Assembly: GCA_020746105.1 (NCBI GenBank) | Contig: CM036621.1 | Location: forward strand, 26,121,501-26,185,500 | From: Trogon surrucura | Lineage: Eukaryota; Chordata; Aves; Trogoniformes; Trogonidae | DNA length: 64,000 bases | Reading direction: 5' to 3' | Part shown: positions 1-14,331 of the stretch, in pieces | Layout of the letters: every line of letters starts with the position of its first letter | Numbering within the stretch: position 1 is the first letter of the stretch | Notes under the pieces: model-generated | Seen by the model: only the letters and a program-made list of their open reading frames with translations | Databases searched by the model: none | What the model was told of the DNA's origin: nothing | Position numbers and translations under genes: made by a program

Positions 1-2902
1 AATATTGCCTCAGTTGACTCTGGATCAGAATATAGGTACATAATATTTCTTTACTTAGGTCCAGTAACTTGTAACTGTTTCACTATCAGAATAAGCTAGA
101 TAGAAACCAGTAGCCATATGACTGCTGTACGATGAGACCAAATGCTTATAGTTGGCAAAGCTTAGGTTTTGCAGTGTGTTGGAGGCTGAAAAGCTTTAAC
201 ACACATTCAATTTCTAGGCAGAGTCAGAGCTAAAGAAGTTCTTGGAAGGGCTCAGAGGGTAGTTTAGCAGCTGTTGCTTTTGTAATTGTACCAGGAGGCT
301 GAAGCTAATTATGGTACTGTGAAAGTATGTTCTAGTCTCATTGCATTGATTATTTTAAGAAACATCTGTAACACCATGCAAAATTTTGTTTTAACTTATT
401 GAGGCAATCGGATGCTTAATTTGAGCTGTCTCTTCCTGATTTAGCTACCTCCTACATCTTTCATTCACTACCATATGGTCCTTGTGTCCTGTTTTTTGTA
501 TCTTTCCTTGGGCCCATGTGTGCCAGGAGAGAAGTTTCTGCGTTTTGTGCACGCTGTAAGCAGCAGCAGCAGATCGCTGCTGGAAGGGAGTTACAGCAAT
601 TGGCTGGTGTGGTCACAGTTAACTCTGTGGGAGAGGTGTTAGGGCTAAATGATGTTATAATGGCGTTTCTGTTCAAATAAATGATACCAGCATAACAAGA
701 CTTAGAAGTAGTTTCCAAAGGACCAGGAGATGGAAGTAAGCGAGTTGTAAATTAGCATCTTTGTTCTCTTAGCAACAATCTGCCTGTGTCGTGTGCTGCC
801 AGCACAGCTTTGTCAGGGAGCGACAGGGATGACTTGGTGTAGGGGAAGCAAGCTTGGATCTTATTGAGAAGTGACACAACAGGCATCAGCTGAATTCAGC
901 GTTAGGCCTGAATGCGTATGCTGAAAGCATTTACAGGAGGTGGGGCTTTTTCATGTGATGTGTCCGTAGCATGGATTTGTCTTATCACAGGCAGGAGAGT
1001 TTTAGTAAAATGCTAAGGCCCAGATTATCTCAAGAATTTAGGTTCTTAATTTTTATTTGTTTCTAATCTTACGGATGAGAAATCAGTACGAGTGACACTG
1101 ATTGGACTGATGTCACACTCTTAGTCCTTTTGCTACTACAGCTTTTTCCAGAGGGAACATTCCTCACCTAAGTCCCCAGTGCCTCTTGTTATTGGAATAA
1201 TAAGGCATATTCTAGACAGTGCTGGCTCTGTATGTATCGTAGTGTGATAAGTATGTACCTTCTATCCACTGGCATTATCCACAGGGAGTTCCTCTCCCAT
1301 GGAAGGGAATGAAGCGTGGCTCAAGAATGTTTCTTGCACAGTTGTGGATGCTGTACTTTTCGATCCAAGCAATTGCCGTGTACCTCTGTAAACTACAGAA
1401 AGATTTCTAGTCCTGCCAGTTGCTGCTCCTGGGTTGCAGCTTTGTATGGAACTGAAGGTGGAGTAGGTACAGATATTTGCAGTTGCCAATTGCTTTCACT
1501 AGCCAAATTTCTTTATCTCATGTGACTGTTGGGGAGAGCTGTAGATGGACATTCTGGAAGTGTTGATTTTTTGTCTAGTTATGGTAGGATATCTGGAAAT
1601 TTGCATACCTGAGGCTTGTCTGGTTCATGATTTTGTAACCATAGCTTAAACTGAAGTGATTAATTAGTAATAATGAACATATTTGAATAGTATACATAAA
1701 GTATTTATTTTCTGAGGCACCTGAAAAGATGTAGAATGTAGTGAGCATGAATTACAATGTAATAAACAAGGGGGAAAAAGTAAATTTGATAAAGTAAACT
1801 GCATAACTCTCATATCCTTTTGTAGTTGGGCTGGCAATAATGTACCTGCTAATATGCTGTTTTCATGTATCTGAATGATAACTAAATAATGTGGGATTAT
1901 TGTAGTCCCACATAGATACAGAAGCGAGCTCATCATAAGAAATTTACCTGATTATAAGACAGAAGCGTTAATACAAATTGATTGGTGCACTTTGCATATG
2001 AAAGATGAACTGTAAACTCTGAATTTGCTCTCGGCTTTAGGAATCCTGTGTGGTCCCAGGAAGATGTGACTAGGAATAGGATTTTATTGTCTTTGCCTAT
2101 ATGCATGGTGCAAACACTGGGAGTGCTGTATCCTTCAGTGATGGCTGGTTAAGTAGCAGCCATGTCCCTGAGGTTTCCTGCTATCTCCTCTTGTCACACA
2201 CTGAGCTGTGAAGTTTGGTCTTTTCTTAAAGATCATAAATAGATTTTTGAATTATTTTATATGGCTTGCAGTGCACATGAAAAGAATGTTCTTTGGACTC
2301 CTGTAAACAAAACAGGGTATGTTTGCTTGTGGTTAAAGGTCTCCTGGGGGAATGCTCCCAGGTATGCGTTCTGTGAAGTTATCTGTGACACAGGATGTTC
2401 AAAAACAGCAAAGTGATTTGTGAACATGGAAATTCTTCAGCTGAAATTGTGCTCCTTGAATCATTACGTGCTCTTTGAAAATTTTATTCATAATGGCTGC
2501 AAATAGATATTTCTCAATTTTCCTACATGTACCTTTAATGTTTGAGAGCTACTTGTTAAAATATTTAAAATTATTGTTTATTTTCTTGCATTTGCAATAT
2601 ATAGAATACCTGCAGTTGCAGACTGTAGTCTATTCAGATATGCACACAGCTTTATTTGGGTAAAAAAAAAATGTATCCAGTTTGGAAATAAATAGAAACC
2701 AAGTACTACAAAAGTACTATATATTAGAACTTGGAGGGGCATGGGGTGAAGCAAGTGTAGTTTAACTGCAGAAAGTCTAAGGCTCTGAAAAATCTACAAA
2801 TGAAATATAATGAATGATTTTCAGGATCTGACTGGGAAAAAACATATTTTCTCCAGTAGCCAGTATTTTAATTTAGTAGAAGGAAGCTTTTGCACGGTTG
2901 TT

Positions 2903-2916
2903 GTTGCCAAGGTAAC
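2903..2916. promoter_or_regulatory. RFX X-box-like dyad
   Basis: The sequence GTTGCC-AA-GGTAAC fits the RFX-family X-box (GTNRCC, 0-3 spacer bases, RGYAAC) at every position. RFX factors bind such imperfect palindromes as dimers, often near ciliary genes and in enhancers. There is no recognisable promoter or gene beside it, so its function is not shown. A 14-bp degenerate motif can occur by chance in 64 kb. Confidence 0.35.
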
Positions 2917-5900
2917 CAGTTCCTTCATATCCATGTTTTCAGCATATGTGTGTCACTTTATCTCTTAGCTCCCAGAGGCAATATCATGGCATTGCATTTG
3001 GGAAATTATGATTTTTTTTTTTTCGAAGTGTATAAAACCTCTTGACATCTAGAAGATTCATGAAATGATCTCACTCAAGAGAGACTTAAATTATTCTTTT
3101 GGGGTTCTTTTATGCTCGAGTTCTGAGTGTGACTGAGTCTTGTTATCTCTTCAGTCTCAGTGAGGAAGTAAATTTAAAAAGTAAACAAGTCGATGTCAAT
3201 ATTTTATTTCAAATGCATCTGTACAATGATTTATGGATTATACATGCACACAGGCATACATATATAAATATATTGCATTTATTTATGCATGCAGCATGGG
3301 TTGACAAAAAAGAAACCTGAAGAGGTCTTGCCATTCTTGCCTTTATTGTTAATATATTTTGGCAATAAATTCTATCAGCTGTCCAACCGGTGACTGGGTC
3401 ACTTGAGACACTGGTGTAGAAGAGAAACCTTCACAAAAGTATTTGTGGTTCTGTAGTGACTTTAGAGAAACTATCTAAGATTTGTTCTGTTGTAGCTTGT
3501 GTGGTGACTAGCAAAGAATATGTAGTGTTGCCGCTTGCAATATTTGCTGATAATTTCCTAAGAGCTTGGCAACAGAGCTAATGCAGAGATTAGAAAAAAA
3601 ATAAGAGGGAGGTAGTGGACAGACTGAAAATTATAGCTTAGGCAGATGTATTGGATGCCTCACTTGAAATACCAACAGTAGCCTTTTTAGTAAAGCTGAG
3701 CAACTCCAGTTCCTACAGATTTAGTAGAACCGGGAGTAGGCAGCTTTTGGAGTTTGTCCTTTTAGTCTTGAAGTTAGCTTTGCAAAAAAACTCTGATATC
3801 TAAAATTAGCAAACACATGGACATTTCTTCTTGAGTGCTTTGCACAAGACGGAAGAAAATTCCAAAGCCACTGTGTGCTTCCTATTGGTGTGAGTGAAAA
3901 GTTTAAATACATGAATAAAAAAGACTGTGCTAATATATTTATGCAGATGTTTTAAATTCGTCGTGGATAAAATTCACTCTGTTTTTTATCACACTTGATA
4001 GTTTTGATGCTTTTAATGTTGTAAAGCTTCCAGAAAGTATGGGTTTTTCTCTATTATTTATTTGTCTTATTTTTACCTTAAAGCCTAAAATAAATTTTGA
4101 CTTATCTGTTGATCATGAGAGAGGAAAAGATATTGATTGAACAGCCATTAGATAAGATCCTTTGAGTAAGGGATCAATGAAAACCAATTAAGTTTGTTTA
4201 CAGTAGTTGAAGTGTAAAACTTGGCACATTTCAAAGCTTGCTTGTGCTCGTTTTGAGACTTCACTCTCACCATGTGCCATCCGTATACTTAAAAATTTTG
4301 AACTGAACACAAAGAACATGGAAACAAATGGAAATGTTTTCATTGGATCATATTTCTATATCATTTGATTGGTATCTTCTCCATGAAGAAAATGAAAATA
4401 CAATTTTTATTAAGTTTTCAGGCAAACAGCTTGCTTGGTAGAGGCTGTGCAATTGACTTGGCTTTAAACTCCTTGTCTTCGTAAACTCACCAGATTGAGT
4501 CCAGCTTTTATGACTTAGTGCTGCAGTGTCTTAAAACTGCAAGAAGTTTAAATTATTTCAGACTTTTTTCCTCCCATTTGCAGAATAAATCACCAAATCA
4601 GTGGATGTTGCCTCATTCAAAGGTCATCCATTTACCTCTTATTCTGTGAAAATGCAACTGGCACTTTTAAGGCCATAGATAAAGGAAAGTGTATTCATTC
4701 TTAGTATCACCTCTTGTTAGCACTTAAGTTACCTAGTTTAGTTACATGAGTTTGAATGAAATAAAAATTGAACATAATATTTATGTTGATGTAACATGAA
4801 AAAGGTTTTAAACGTATATTTTTGCTATTCTTGTTTTTTGCATATAAAGACACCTTTTTCCTAGTTTCCGGACTAGCATTATAGATTTTAGTATCTTTCG
4901 AAAAGTTTGGCTCCTCAGTTTTTCATTTTCTCTCACTATGCATTAAAACTTCTACACCAATGTACTCTTCAGACTTCCCCCTCACAATCCCTTCTCACTC
5001 TCCTATTTATTTAATGGTGCATTGGCTCAATAAACTCGTTATTTTGTACAGAGAGTTGCAGCTTTCATTTAATACATATTTGATACTCTTTGCACTTGAT
5101 CTTTTGACTGTTTTTGTGTGTTTGTGTTAGGACACACAGTACCCGTCTCAAGTTTGACTGTCCAGTTCAGGAGCACTTAAACCTGGGACAGTGATCTTCT
5201 ATATCCCTGTCAGAGAGCAGATCACGCAGAAAATCATGTCACCGTTAGTGCCCAAGTTTTCTCTTGGAGAAAACTGCTCGAAACGTTTCCAGAGGAGAGC
5301 CCCTGAAGCATTGTGGAGGGCCAGGGTGCTAAACTGTCTGTATAGGTACAGACTTGTACGTACTCAACATGTTTCAGAACCTTACCATAAGAGTTACATA
5401 TCCCTTGGTATGCTGTAGTAGGTTACTGATACTTAAATGACTGACAAGTATGTAGTAGAGCTTTATACTTGCTTTTTACCACTGACTTCCATACTCAACT
5501 TTCTTCATCTAACTATTCAAGAGCTTGGGCCACTCTTCAGAAAACCTGCTTAAACACAGAAGACAAATTATGTTAGAAAGGTTTATAATTTTCTGATTAT
5601 AATTCTGTTTTAAATTGATTATTGACGTGTGTGGTGTTATAAGTAAACCTAATCAAGATAACTGAACAAACAAAGGGCTTTTTTCTGTCGTCTTGCTACT
5701 GTGTAGTATACTGGCAAAATTAGCCCAGAAATGGATGTAAATTTGCTCTTCTGTCATATACCTGAATGTTATTTCTGATAGGAATGTCATTTACTTAGTG
5801 TTACAGAAAAGTCATGCAGTCCTGAAATGTGCCATGCGTGCTGAAATCAAAATTTATATGCATTTGTGGAAAAAAACATTTCAATGATGTCTCCAGAGCT

Positions 5901-8474
5901 ATTGTTTTATTGTGTTAATTTTTTTTTTGACTTTCATAATACCTGCACTTCCACTTTTTACATATTTGTAATGATTTGCAATAAGAAAGTCCCCTTAAGC
6001 CTGTATTGGAAGTGCCCCCTTCTAGCTGTCAGTTTTCTTACCAAGTGCTACTGTGCTCCAACATTAATTAGTAATGTGGGGAGGCTGATTTAAAGTCCAG
6101 GTGCTGACCAAATTAAGAAGCATCAGTTCCCTGCAGTGAAGCACTAAGTCCCTGGAATTTCTTTGTGTCCTTATGCCTGAATTCTACTCAAGTTAAATAT
6201 ATGCTTGTGTACTTTTTACTTAGCGATGGAAGTTGGATTTGGCTGTTTCAATGCAACACTGTGAAAAAGAACATGAATTTTTCTTTTGTTATTCCTGAGT
6301 GCTTACGGGTTTTTATTTCTAAATTCTACTCAGTCGTGGCTTGCAGGTGTACTGTGTGGGGCTTTTTCACCTTTGCTTTTTCTAAAAGCATCAGGATCTC
6401 TCAAGCATTCTTTAACCCCCACAATTTTGTTAATTAGCAATGGTGGTGCTTGAGATCAGTTGCATATCACGTTATGGTTGGATACGCACACCAAAGTCCA
6501 TACTCTCCTTGGTGGTTTACCTGATGTCTGACACTGCCTGTGTTTTTTGCTGTTCTCCGAGAGGAGTAACTTAGAAATAGGAAAGCTGTGTGAATTTTTT
6601 TGCATTGCTAAAAACACTTGTGTGAAACCTAAGAAAAGAACATTTATTATCTTTAAATTTCCCATCCTCAACTTCAAATAGTCTGTCCTATCAGGTTTGT
6701 AGTAAAGAACTGCTGCATTGTAGCATCTTTGAAATGAAAGAGGCCAGTGGCTTATGGTTGGTTGTATTACATGGGAAATATGTCTGGGTCAACAACCTCT
6801 TGCAGTGGGACAGAGCAGACAGTTGAGGGTAATTGTATTAAACCACTTCAGGTGAGTTTGCTGGAAGATGTGTGGCAGAGCCTCAGGCTCTTATAATTTA
6901 TCCTAAAGGCAGGAAGAGATGGGATTTCAGGTAAGAAGAACTTTTGTTCAGCAGACACACAACTCTTGGCAAACTGCAACAAGTAATTTTTTTTGTCTGT
7001 TTTAAGGGAATTATTTGCCCATTTGGGGGAAAGTTGCATTTTGGAAAAAAAAAATCATCCTCTAGTCAGAACTTCTTGCTGACCAACCACATATTGAAGG
7101 AAGAGAATTTTCTTTAAATGCTATTTCTGTATCTATTTCAATGAGTATTTATATTTGAAATTCGTGTCATGAGAACTGTCTTGGAACACTGAAGAGGTCA
7201 ACTGGAAGGAAATTTGCATGTAATAGAGAAAGGTTAGAAATAAAGGCAAAATTGTGACAACTTATATTGAAAAAAGAATCCTGTTGCCATCTTTTCTTTA
7301 AAGCAAACAATAGAACTCATATTTACACCAACTTTAATGTAAAAAAAATCTGCCACTTTTTCAAAAAAAATAGTACTTTCCTTTTTTTAACCTGTTTAGC
7401 TATTACAGTAGATTCAGGACCTGCTTCCACCCAGCTTTTGTGCACTCCCTTCAGCAGATGCTTGGCAGTGTCTTGGTTTGCACGGCTGGCATCCAGAACT
7501 GCAGTCCTCTTCTCCTGCAACCACCCAGCTCCTGCACAACACACCTCTCAAATCAAGAGTTCTTCGCCATCTTACATAACCGTGTGGGACTTCTGCCTGT
7601 GATGTTCAGGAATTAGTCTGAAGTTTATTTGCACCTGAAAATTTTGTCAGTTAAAAGAGTAAGAGCCCGCTCTCCGTTCTGCCTACAGGCTCTTTGATAA
7701 AGAGAATACTTAGGGGGAAGGGAATGTGTGTTCTGTAGTGAAAGGGGGGGATAAGATATCCAAGTATAAAGCAACATTGTACTGGCATACTGCAGCTATG
7801 CTGGGGACAATGCCTGAAAAAGTGAGATAATTAAAACAATGATATTGGTACAGCAACAAATTCCAGACTACAGTAGTGAATTTAGATCTCAAGGGAATGA
7901 TCTAAAAGTCACTCATATGGATGGGGTTTTTCAGTTGGCTTGTATAGGTTTTTGCTTGAGAATTTGTCCAAAGCTCTGGGCATACGTATGCATACAAAAA
8001 TCACAAAGACCAAACATAAAAAGATTTTTTCCAAAGAAGGATGAAAAAGGCCATCTGGTTGATATATTTTCTTTTAAATTGTTTTTATGTTTTAAGAATG
8101 TGATGCTTTTTAAGTTACACATTTTTCCCGAAGCTGCGGCAGCATTGTAAATCGTTACATGTAGTTGACTTTATTGTTTTGTTTGTTTTTCTTCTATATA
8201 TTAAGATTTCTAGAGCATACCATATAAGAGCAAAAATCTCTCTAATGAGAAATCCTAGACTTCTGTTGTAATACCTTAATAACTCAGTAATGATTTTATA
8301 GTTTTAATTACCTAAAATAATAACCAATTGTTAACTTAAAACTAATACTATGTGGGATCAAGAATTTGAAAATGGAGATCCTTAAGGCTGATATGGAAAT
8401 ACATAACTCTTAGTCCCTAGCCGTATCTCCATACCTACCACTTTACCGCTGAGAAGTCCCGAAAGGATCTCTAG

Positions 8475-8498
8475 GAGCTCTGTGTACGTGCAGAGCTC
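8475..8498. repeat. Short inverted repeat with 8-bp arms
   Basis: GAGCTCTG at 8475-8482 is the exact reverse complement of CAGAGCTC at 8491-8498, with an 8-nt loop. It could fold as a small hairpin. Nothing around it suggests an RNA gene. Confidence 0.5.
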
Positions 8499-11400
8499 TT
8501 CCTGCAGTACGAAGGCTGATAATTAGGGTTGGGCAAACATTTTGGAAGTAACTTAGTGAATGCATTCCCCTTCTCTCTTTCTCTTTCCCCCTTCTTATGT
8601 GGCTTCTGTAACAACAGGCCAATTTCTGTGACGTTTTGTATTTAAGAACATTTTGCTCTGTATTTCTGTTTTAAAATATAGTTAGAAAGCAAACTGTTTT
8701 GAGTATTCATTTGAATATTATTCTTTTAACTGACAGTTTAGGACTTTGGATGGAAAATCTACTGCTTATGGTGACATTAGTGGTGGTCTGATTTAGTTTC
8801 CTTTCAGTACTGGGAACCAGGAGACTTTTATAACGGTGCCTGACTAGCAGAAGAGTGGGAGGAATCATTTAATTTCAGCCTTGGGAATGGCATTTCAAGC
8901 TAACTACAGATCTGCTTGTGCAGTGGTACTCTGTAGAGTAAATAATCTTGAAAGTTTGGGTTTTCATGAACACTATTGAAAATGAAAACAAGTTTATTGA
9001 AATGACTGCAGTATCTGGAATGCTGTCAGATCAGATTTGAGTAAAAGGAGAGCTCTTGAATTTTTCAGCTCCTGTAAGGAGTGATCACGATTTTTTAAAA
9101 ATTACTTCTTTTTTCTTTGCTGTGGACTTGAACTGTTGGCCAATGTGTGAAAGATGTAGGGAGGAAGTTTCCACAATTACAAACTGAGATTACAACAGTG
9201 CTGAAGCATATCAAAATATAATTTAGCGGGAAAGCAGCTGAGTAAAATGTGATGGTAATGGTGACCATGCTTTGATTTAACTATGATCTGCTCTCACACA
9301 GGAGTTTTTCTCTTTCAAATCAAGCTTTCCAAACAGTATATATTATAAACTATTTTTTTCCGAATATGGAATTATACAGTCAACCAACCATTAACAGTGT
9401 TGTTCCAGATTTGCATTATTTATATCCTGTACCTTGACTTATTCCTTTGTTAAGAAAGGATATGACAGGCTTTTGGTTTGCGTAAGCTAAACAAAGGTTG
9501 TAAGGTTTTAGTACAAACATGTTCTACATTTGATAGAGACTGATATCTCTGTGGCTGGATGAGAGTACAGTCTCAGCAACAAAAATATTGACATCTGAAT
9601 ATTGTCTTTTTTATATTTTACTTAACAGATTCCCTTTGAATGTTAGTTCAGACTAAGTATCTCATGCATTAATTGAAGAGGTTTGTACCTGCTCCCTTCA
9701 TTAGCAGCTGTTACTAATTAGTGGAGCTTAGTCATTAAGGAGCCTTCTGGGGTTTGAGGAGAACAATTTATTTTTTTTCATGGCATTTAAGCACACAATA
9801 CACTTGTGAGTGGAAAAGTTTCATTTGGGAGCACTCAGGTTTAGCAACTTTAGCATGTCTATGCTGAGCTAGACTGGGGCTGTAGATGAGTCTCTCCAGG
9901 ACCATAGGCTCAAGAGACTCAGGACTTGAATGGATGCTCCAGGAGGGATGATCTGAAGCCACCTTTCAGACTTTGGTGGTGCCTGCAGCAGGAGGAGCGG
10001 TGTGGCCAGCTCTGTTTGTGCTTGGTGAAGTTGTGCTGCTGCAGGCTCTCGCCTCAAGCAGTCCTTGGACAACAGTTTTTCATTAACCCTCAGTTTACAG
10101 ACAATATGATGTCTCATATTGAGTATGGGGGATGAGAATTGCCTCTTCATGGATTGTACAGAGTACATCAGGACAGGCACATGTGGTGTAATCTGTTTGA
10201 AAGGGGCAGGCTGGTTTCCCTAATTCAGTATTTTTGTTTTGTGGAGCGGAACCATTTTCTCACCCTCCTTAATCTAGCCCCTGCTTCCCATAGGTAATGG
10301 TGTGCTTTGTGTCTATTTCCAGTGTGTTATTCTAATAAACCCCAGTATTAATTCTAGGAGCTAGGAGGTTTCTTCGGTGCATGCCTCTGTAGTGCTCTTC
10401 TGTACAAACTCTGATGCAAGTCGCCCTGTCAAGTGTGAGGACAACAGTCTTGATTAGTTTCTCTGCTGGGGAGAGATGAAAGAGGAAGCCTTCCTGCTCC
10501 CTTTCCCCCTTGAGCAGCTGTGCAGGACAAGTCACATACTGTTGGGCTGACTTCAAGATTAATGTTATCTCTTCCAAGGTTACTCTTTTAATGGCATCTT
10601 ATTTTACTGTGTTGCATTACATTATTGGCTTGGTCCTCAAGTTTTTGCATATGGCTATGTTGGATTTAAACTTGAAACACATCCCTGCTGTATGCTGTTG
10701 TGTAGTTCTTTGCTGATGGTATGCATGTAGTAAGTTGAGTGAGTTCTTCCTCCATTAGAAGCTGCTTATACTTAATATTTTCAAGTGTTTAAGAACCATA
10801 GCATAAAAGTGTCCTGTAGTTTGGTACAGCTGTTTAAGGAAAACTGACGTTCTTTCCAGGCAGAGGCAGTGTTCAAGTATCCAGTCTACATGGTTATACT
10901 CTGAGCCACCAAAAAATGAAATCAAAATAACCAGAGATGATCTAGTAATTGAACTCACCCAGTAATAAAAAAAAATACTTGAAAACTTAGGAATTAGCAT
11001 TTTGTGGATTTGCCAGTAATATTAACAACAGATCACCATGGATTTCACTCAAGCTTCAAAAAAAATAGGTTTCAAGGTATATGCCTATAGAGATAGAAAT
11101 ATCTAGTGATTTATTTCAGTGGTGAACTGTAGTGGATTTTCTATTGCTTTAGCTTGTGCAATAAAACAATGGTAACCTGCAGATACTTCATGCAAAGGAT
11201 GTTCTCAGAGTGATTTATTTATGTTTTGTTGTTGAGAACTGTATTTAGTATACTAACAGTACAGCATAGCTGTAATTATGAGTTGAAAGATGAGGAGTCC
11301 CTCCTCTTGGGAAATATCTTGGGTATTACATGTGTTTGGAAGCAATTTTCTCCAAAAGCAGTCCCCCACCTCTATAAAAATATTTCTTGGATACAATTTC

Positions 11401-11900
11401 ATGAGTAGTAAGTGATCTTCAGCAGGGATGGTTATTAGCGCTATCGAGAAGATGTCTAAAGCTACATCAGAAGCAGGGAGAGCATTCCCAATACATTGTC
11501 AGGACTTTGCCAATAGTAATTCGCAATTCTGCAATTCCCTTTCATCTGGTGGCAGAATTTTAACAAGGAACTCCTGGTAGTCCCTGAGTGGTCTTTCGAG
11601 CATGTTGCTCGTGACAACCTGGTGCTGTGTTGGGATAGTTCCTTAAAACCTTACATTAGTATCACAGAAGAGAGAAGAAGCATTCTGATTCTCCACCGAT
11701 GGTGATTCCCCAGATGGAAGTCCTCCCCCCCATAACTTGCAATCAGAGTAATCTCTTCCTAGATAAACCTCAGCAGTGCGTGGGCGTGTGAGTGTTGTGG
11801 GAAGTGACAGCTTGCTGCTGTTTGCTGGCTGGTGTAGGGGCTGCTGGAGGCCACAACAAACTCCAGTGTCACTGGATAAGCTGCAGCAGGACAGAGCTGG

Positions 11901-11914
11901 ACAGCAGAGGGCAC
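11901..11914 (+). promoter_or_regulatory. CTCF-like site, plus orientation
   Basis: ACAGCAGAGGGCAC matches 13 of 14 positions of the CTCF core CCASYAGRKGGCRS; only the first C is changed. CTCF binds such sites as an insulator and loop-anchor factor, and orientation matters for loop formation. It lies in a locally GC-richer segment (about 11.77-11.95 kb) with open frames on both strands that I consider non-coding. This is a by-eye motif match only. Confidence 0.4.
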
Positions 11915-13130
11915 TTCTGTGTAGGAAGCATTGGAAGGCAAATCCTGCAACTGAAAATAGAAGGTTGCCGCTAACTGAAAAATTGACCTATTTTTATCTG
12001 GAGAATGTAAAAATATTTTGACAGCGTGGGGAAATCCCCTTCCCCCTTCTCCTAAATGTGTTGAAAAAGAAACAAACCCACACTTCTGGCTAAAGGGAAC
12101 TGACTTTACCAATTATTTCAGTTTTTATGGGGAACCACAGAGGCTGTTTAAACTTTTGAAATTAACTCCTCTTTGAAGTTGTGACAGTGGCACAAAAGCC
12201 ACGGGATAATAGAATTTACCAATGGTGAGCAGAAAATAGGTGGCTGTCCTCATTTTTTCGTGTGTCTGAATGTGTACCCTCACATGACACCCCAGTCTCT
12301 TGTCACCAGCTCCACAGCCTGTACTTGGGTCAGGTGCCGGAGTGACAGGTCATTTCTTTGCTGGGCCTGGGGCCTTTCCTTCCATAACTGCCCTCTCCTT
12401 CATCTCCTGATGGATTACCTTGTATGTCTTGTAGAGAACAATCTGTCAGAATTTCGGATTTGCTACAAACTGCGCTTTGGTCGTTTTGAGCCTTCTTCTC
12501 AGGCATTAAACTCCCGTGAGCGTTAGGGTAAGGATGGGACTAGTTTTCCTGGCTGTTAAACCTGGCTGTTGCCCTTGTTTAGAAATGGAATGTGGAAAGG
12601 AGCTGTATTTATCTACACCATTGTTGTGTTGCTGATTCCTTTTCACTCTTACCTTGCTCCCACATCTTTAATGTTATCTAGAGGGAAAGTTGGATAAACT
12701 GTAGTGCTTTCCAGAATATTACTGCTTTTTTATCTTGTTTATTTTTTTTTCCCAAAGATGCATTTCAAGACTAAAGAGTAAGAATGAACTGTTGACATCC
12801 TTGAAATCATTGGAAGCTTTGCCTTTATGGGGAAGCTTTCCCAGGAAGAGTACTTTCCTCAATCTGTTTGGTACTCCAAGATCTAGCTCTGGAGAGTTAT
12901 GTGAGGTTGCAAAGTATACTTCCCAAATAAATAAAAAAAAACCCTCAGGCAAAACTTTCATCAGAACAATCAATAACTCGAGCATGCATCTTTAACTGTC
13001 CCAGTAGTATTTCCCCTTGTCTTTGTAGACTCACTGCCACTACAGCACCAGCTTGAGTTAACCTAGTGAGTAAAAAGGATGCACTTAGAGATGAGAGGTT
13101 CTTCACATGCTGTATAGCACTTTAAAAGGC

Positions 13131-13158
13131 TAAGTACTTCCATATTTGGAAGTACTTA
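13131..13158. repeat. Perfect hairpin: 12-bp arms, 4-nt loop
   Basis: TAAGTACTTCCA at 13131-13142 is exactly reverse-complementary to TGGAAGTACTTA at 13147-13158, separated by TATT. The pairing stops at once on the outside (C13130 against A13159). The stem is too short for a typical pre-miRNA, and I see no flanking target-site duplication marking a MITE. Confidence 0.7.
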
Positions 13159-14267
13159 ACTTTTCGTTTCTACAATATCTTAATTTTTTGTAAAAGCCCC
13201 AGAAATCATATTAGATTCCTGTAAGTGTTTGCTTTTATATTAATAAATCTTCAGGGAAAACACATAATTTTTCTGATTGATTTTATAATTTGACACCTGC
13301 TTCTTAAGAAGATATTTAAAACATTTAAAAACAGTGTTAAGCCCTCTCATTCATTTCTGTTGGCTTCTGTCATCTGACAGGAACAGATACACCACTGCCT
13401 GCCGGTGATTTCATTAACACTTCAAGTCAAAGGATACTAGAGAATTAGGACACACGCTTTGTAACTGTATGTTGTTTCTGATATTCCTTTCTTCCTTTTT
13501 CCTTTTAAGAGTACTGTAAAGATAATTCATAAGTTATAGCGTTACTATCTTCCTGCCGTGAGGGCGAACTTCATTTTCAGAATTTTAGAAAGGAAATTAG
13601 TGCTAATGAAGTACACAAGATTCACAGAAATGTAAGTTAAACAGTGGCGCTCTGTGACAGAACAGTCAAACCAGAGGCATGAGAACTACAGAATTTCTTT
13701 TTAACCTTTCTCTGAGCCGGTAGGGAAAAGGAGGTAGCTGTGCATCTGTTCTGGTTCACATTCTTGACTCCTTGTTGAAGCTGACAGGACAAAAACTGTC
13801 TCACAGTGGATTTGACGGAGTTTTGTGCACAGTGTGGCTTATGCTCACTGCAGTCCGAGTCCTACACAAGCAGCCTACAGGTCCGCGGTCTTTTTGATCT
13901 ACAGTAGTCACTTGTGAATCTTACAGCTGTTTCTTTGTAGCTAAGTAATGGTACAGTAGTATGTGTTACGCATCACAGATGTGGGTTCCCTGGGGTTTAA
14001 GACTCACCACGGGATACTGAACTTTTGAGAAATCAGTTAAACAGTTAAAATTTACTTAAGCAGAGTGAACAGGTACATTCACATATCTGACCCACACAGT
14101 TCTGGTCTGGAATCAGCTGAGTTCTGCTGTCAACTTCAGTGCTCTCGAAGTTGTTATAGAGTGACGTAGATATGAAGGATTTAAAATGTCTGAGTCTTAC
14201 AGTTCTCACATTGCTGTAGAACTGATGATGGATGGCAGTGAATGACGGGTGATGAGGATGAGTGTGA

Positions 14268-14331
14268 TTTTTTTTCTTTTTTTTTTTTTGTTTTGTAGAG
14301 TACCCAAGTGATGTAGAGTACCCAAGTTATG
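14268..14331 (+). repeat. T-tract followed by 18-bp tandem duplication
   Basis: A run of T8-C-T13 is followed by GTAGAGTACCCAAGTGAT (14296-14313) and a second copy (14314-14331) that differs at one base (G to T). This is most simply a replication-slippage duplication beside a homopolymer. No function is implied. Confidence 0.75.

Larger units (their letters stand above)
1..11700. other. AT-rich noncoding DNA, no gene seen
   Basis: I see no gene here. The open frames are short, overlap on opposite strands and lack recognisable motifs. There is no CR1 tail or LTR that I can identify. Details worth keeping are an X-box-like dyad at 2903-2916, a PBX/HOX-type TGATTTATGG at 3228-3237, and a GAGCTCTG/CAGAGCTC hairpin (8-bp arms, 8-nt loop) at 8475-8498. 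The block is probably intergenic or intronic. Confidence 0.6.

Noticed and set aside
3228-3237. PBX/HOX site TGATTTATGG
   Set aside because: It is a single 10-bp match in AT-rich DNA with no supporting context, expected by chance at this scale.
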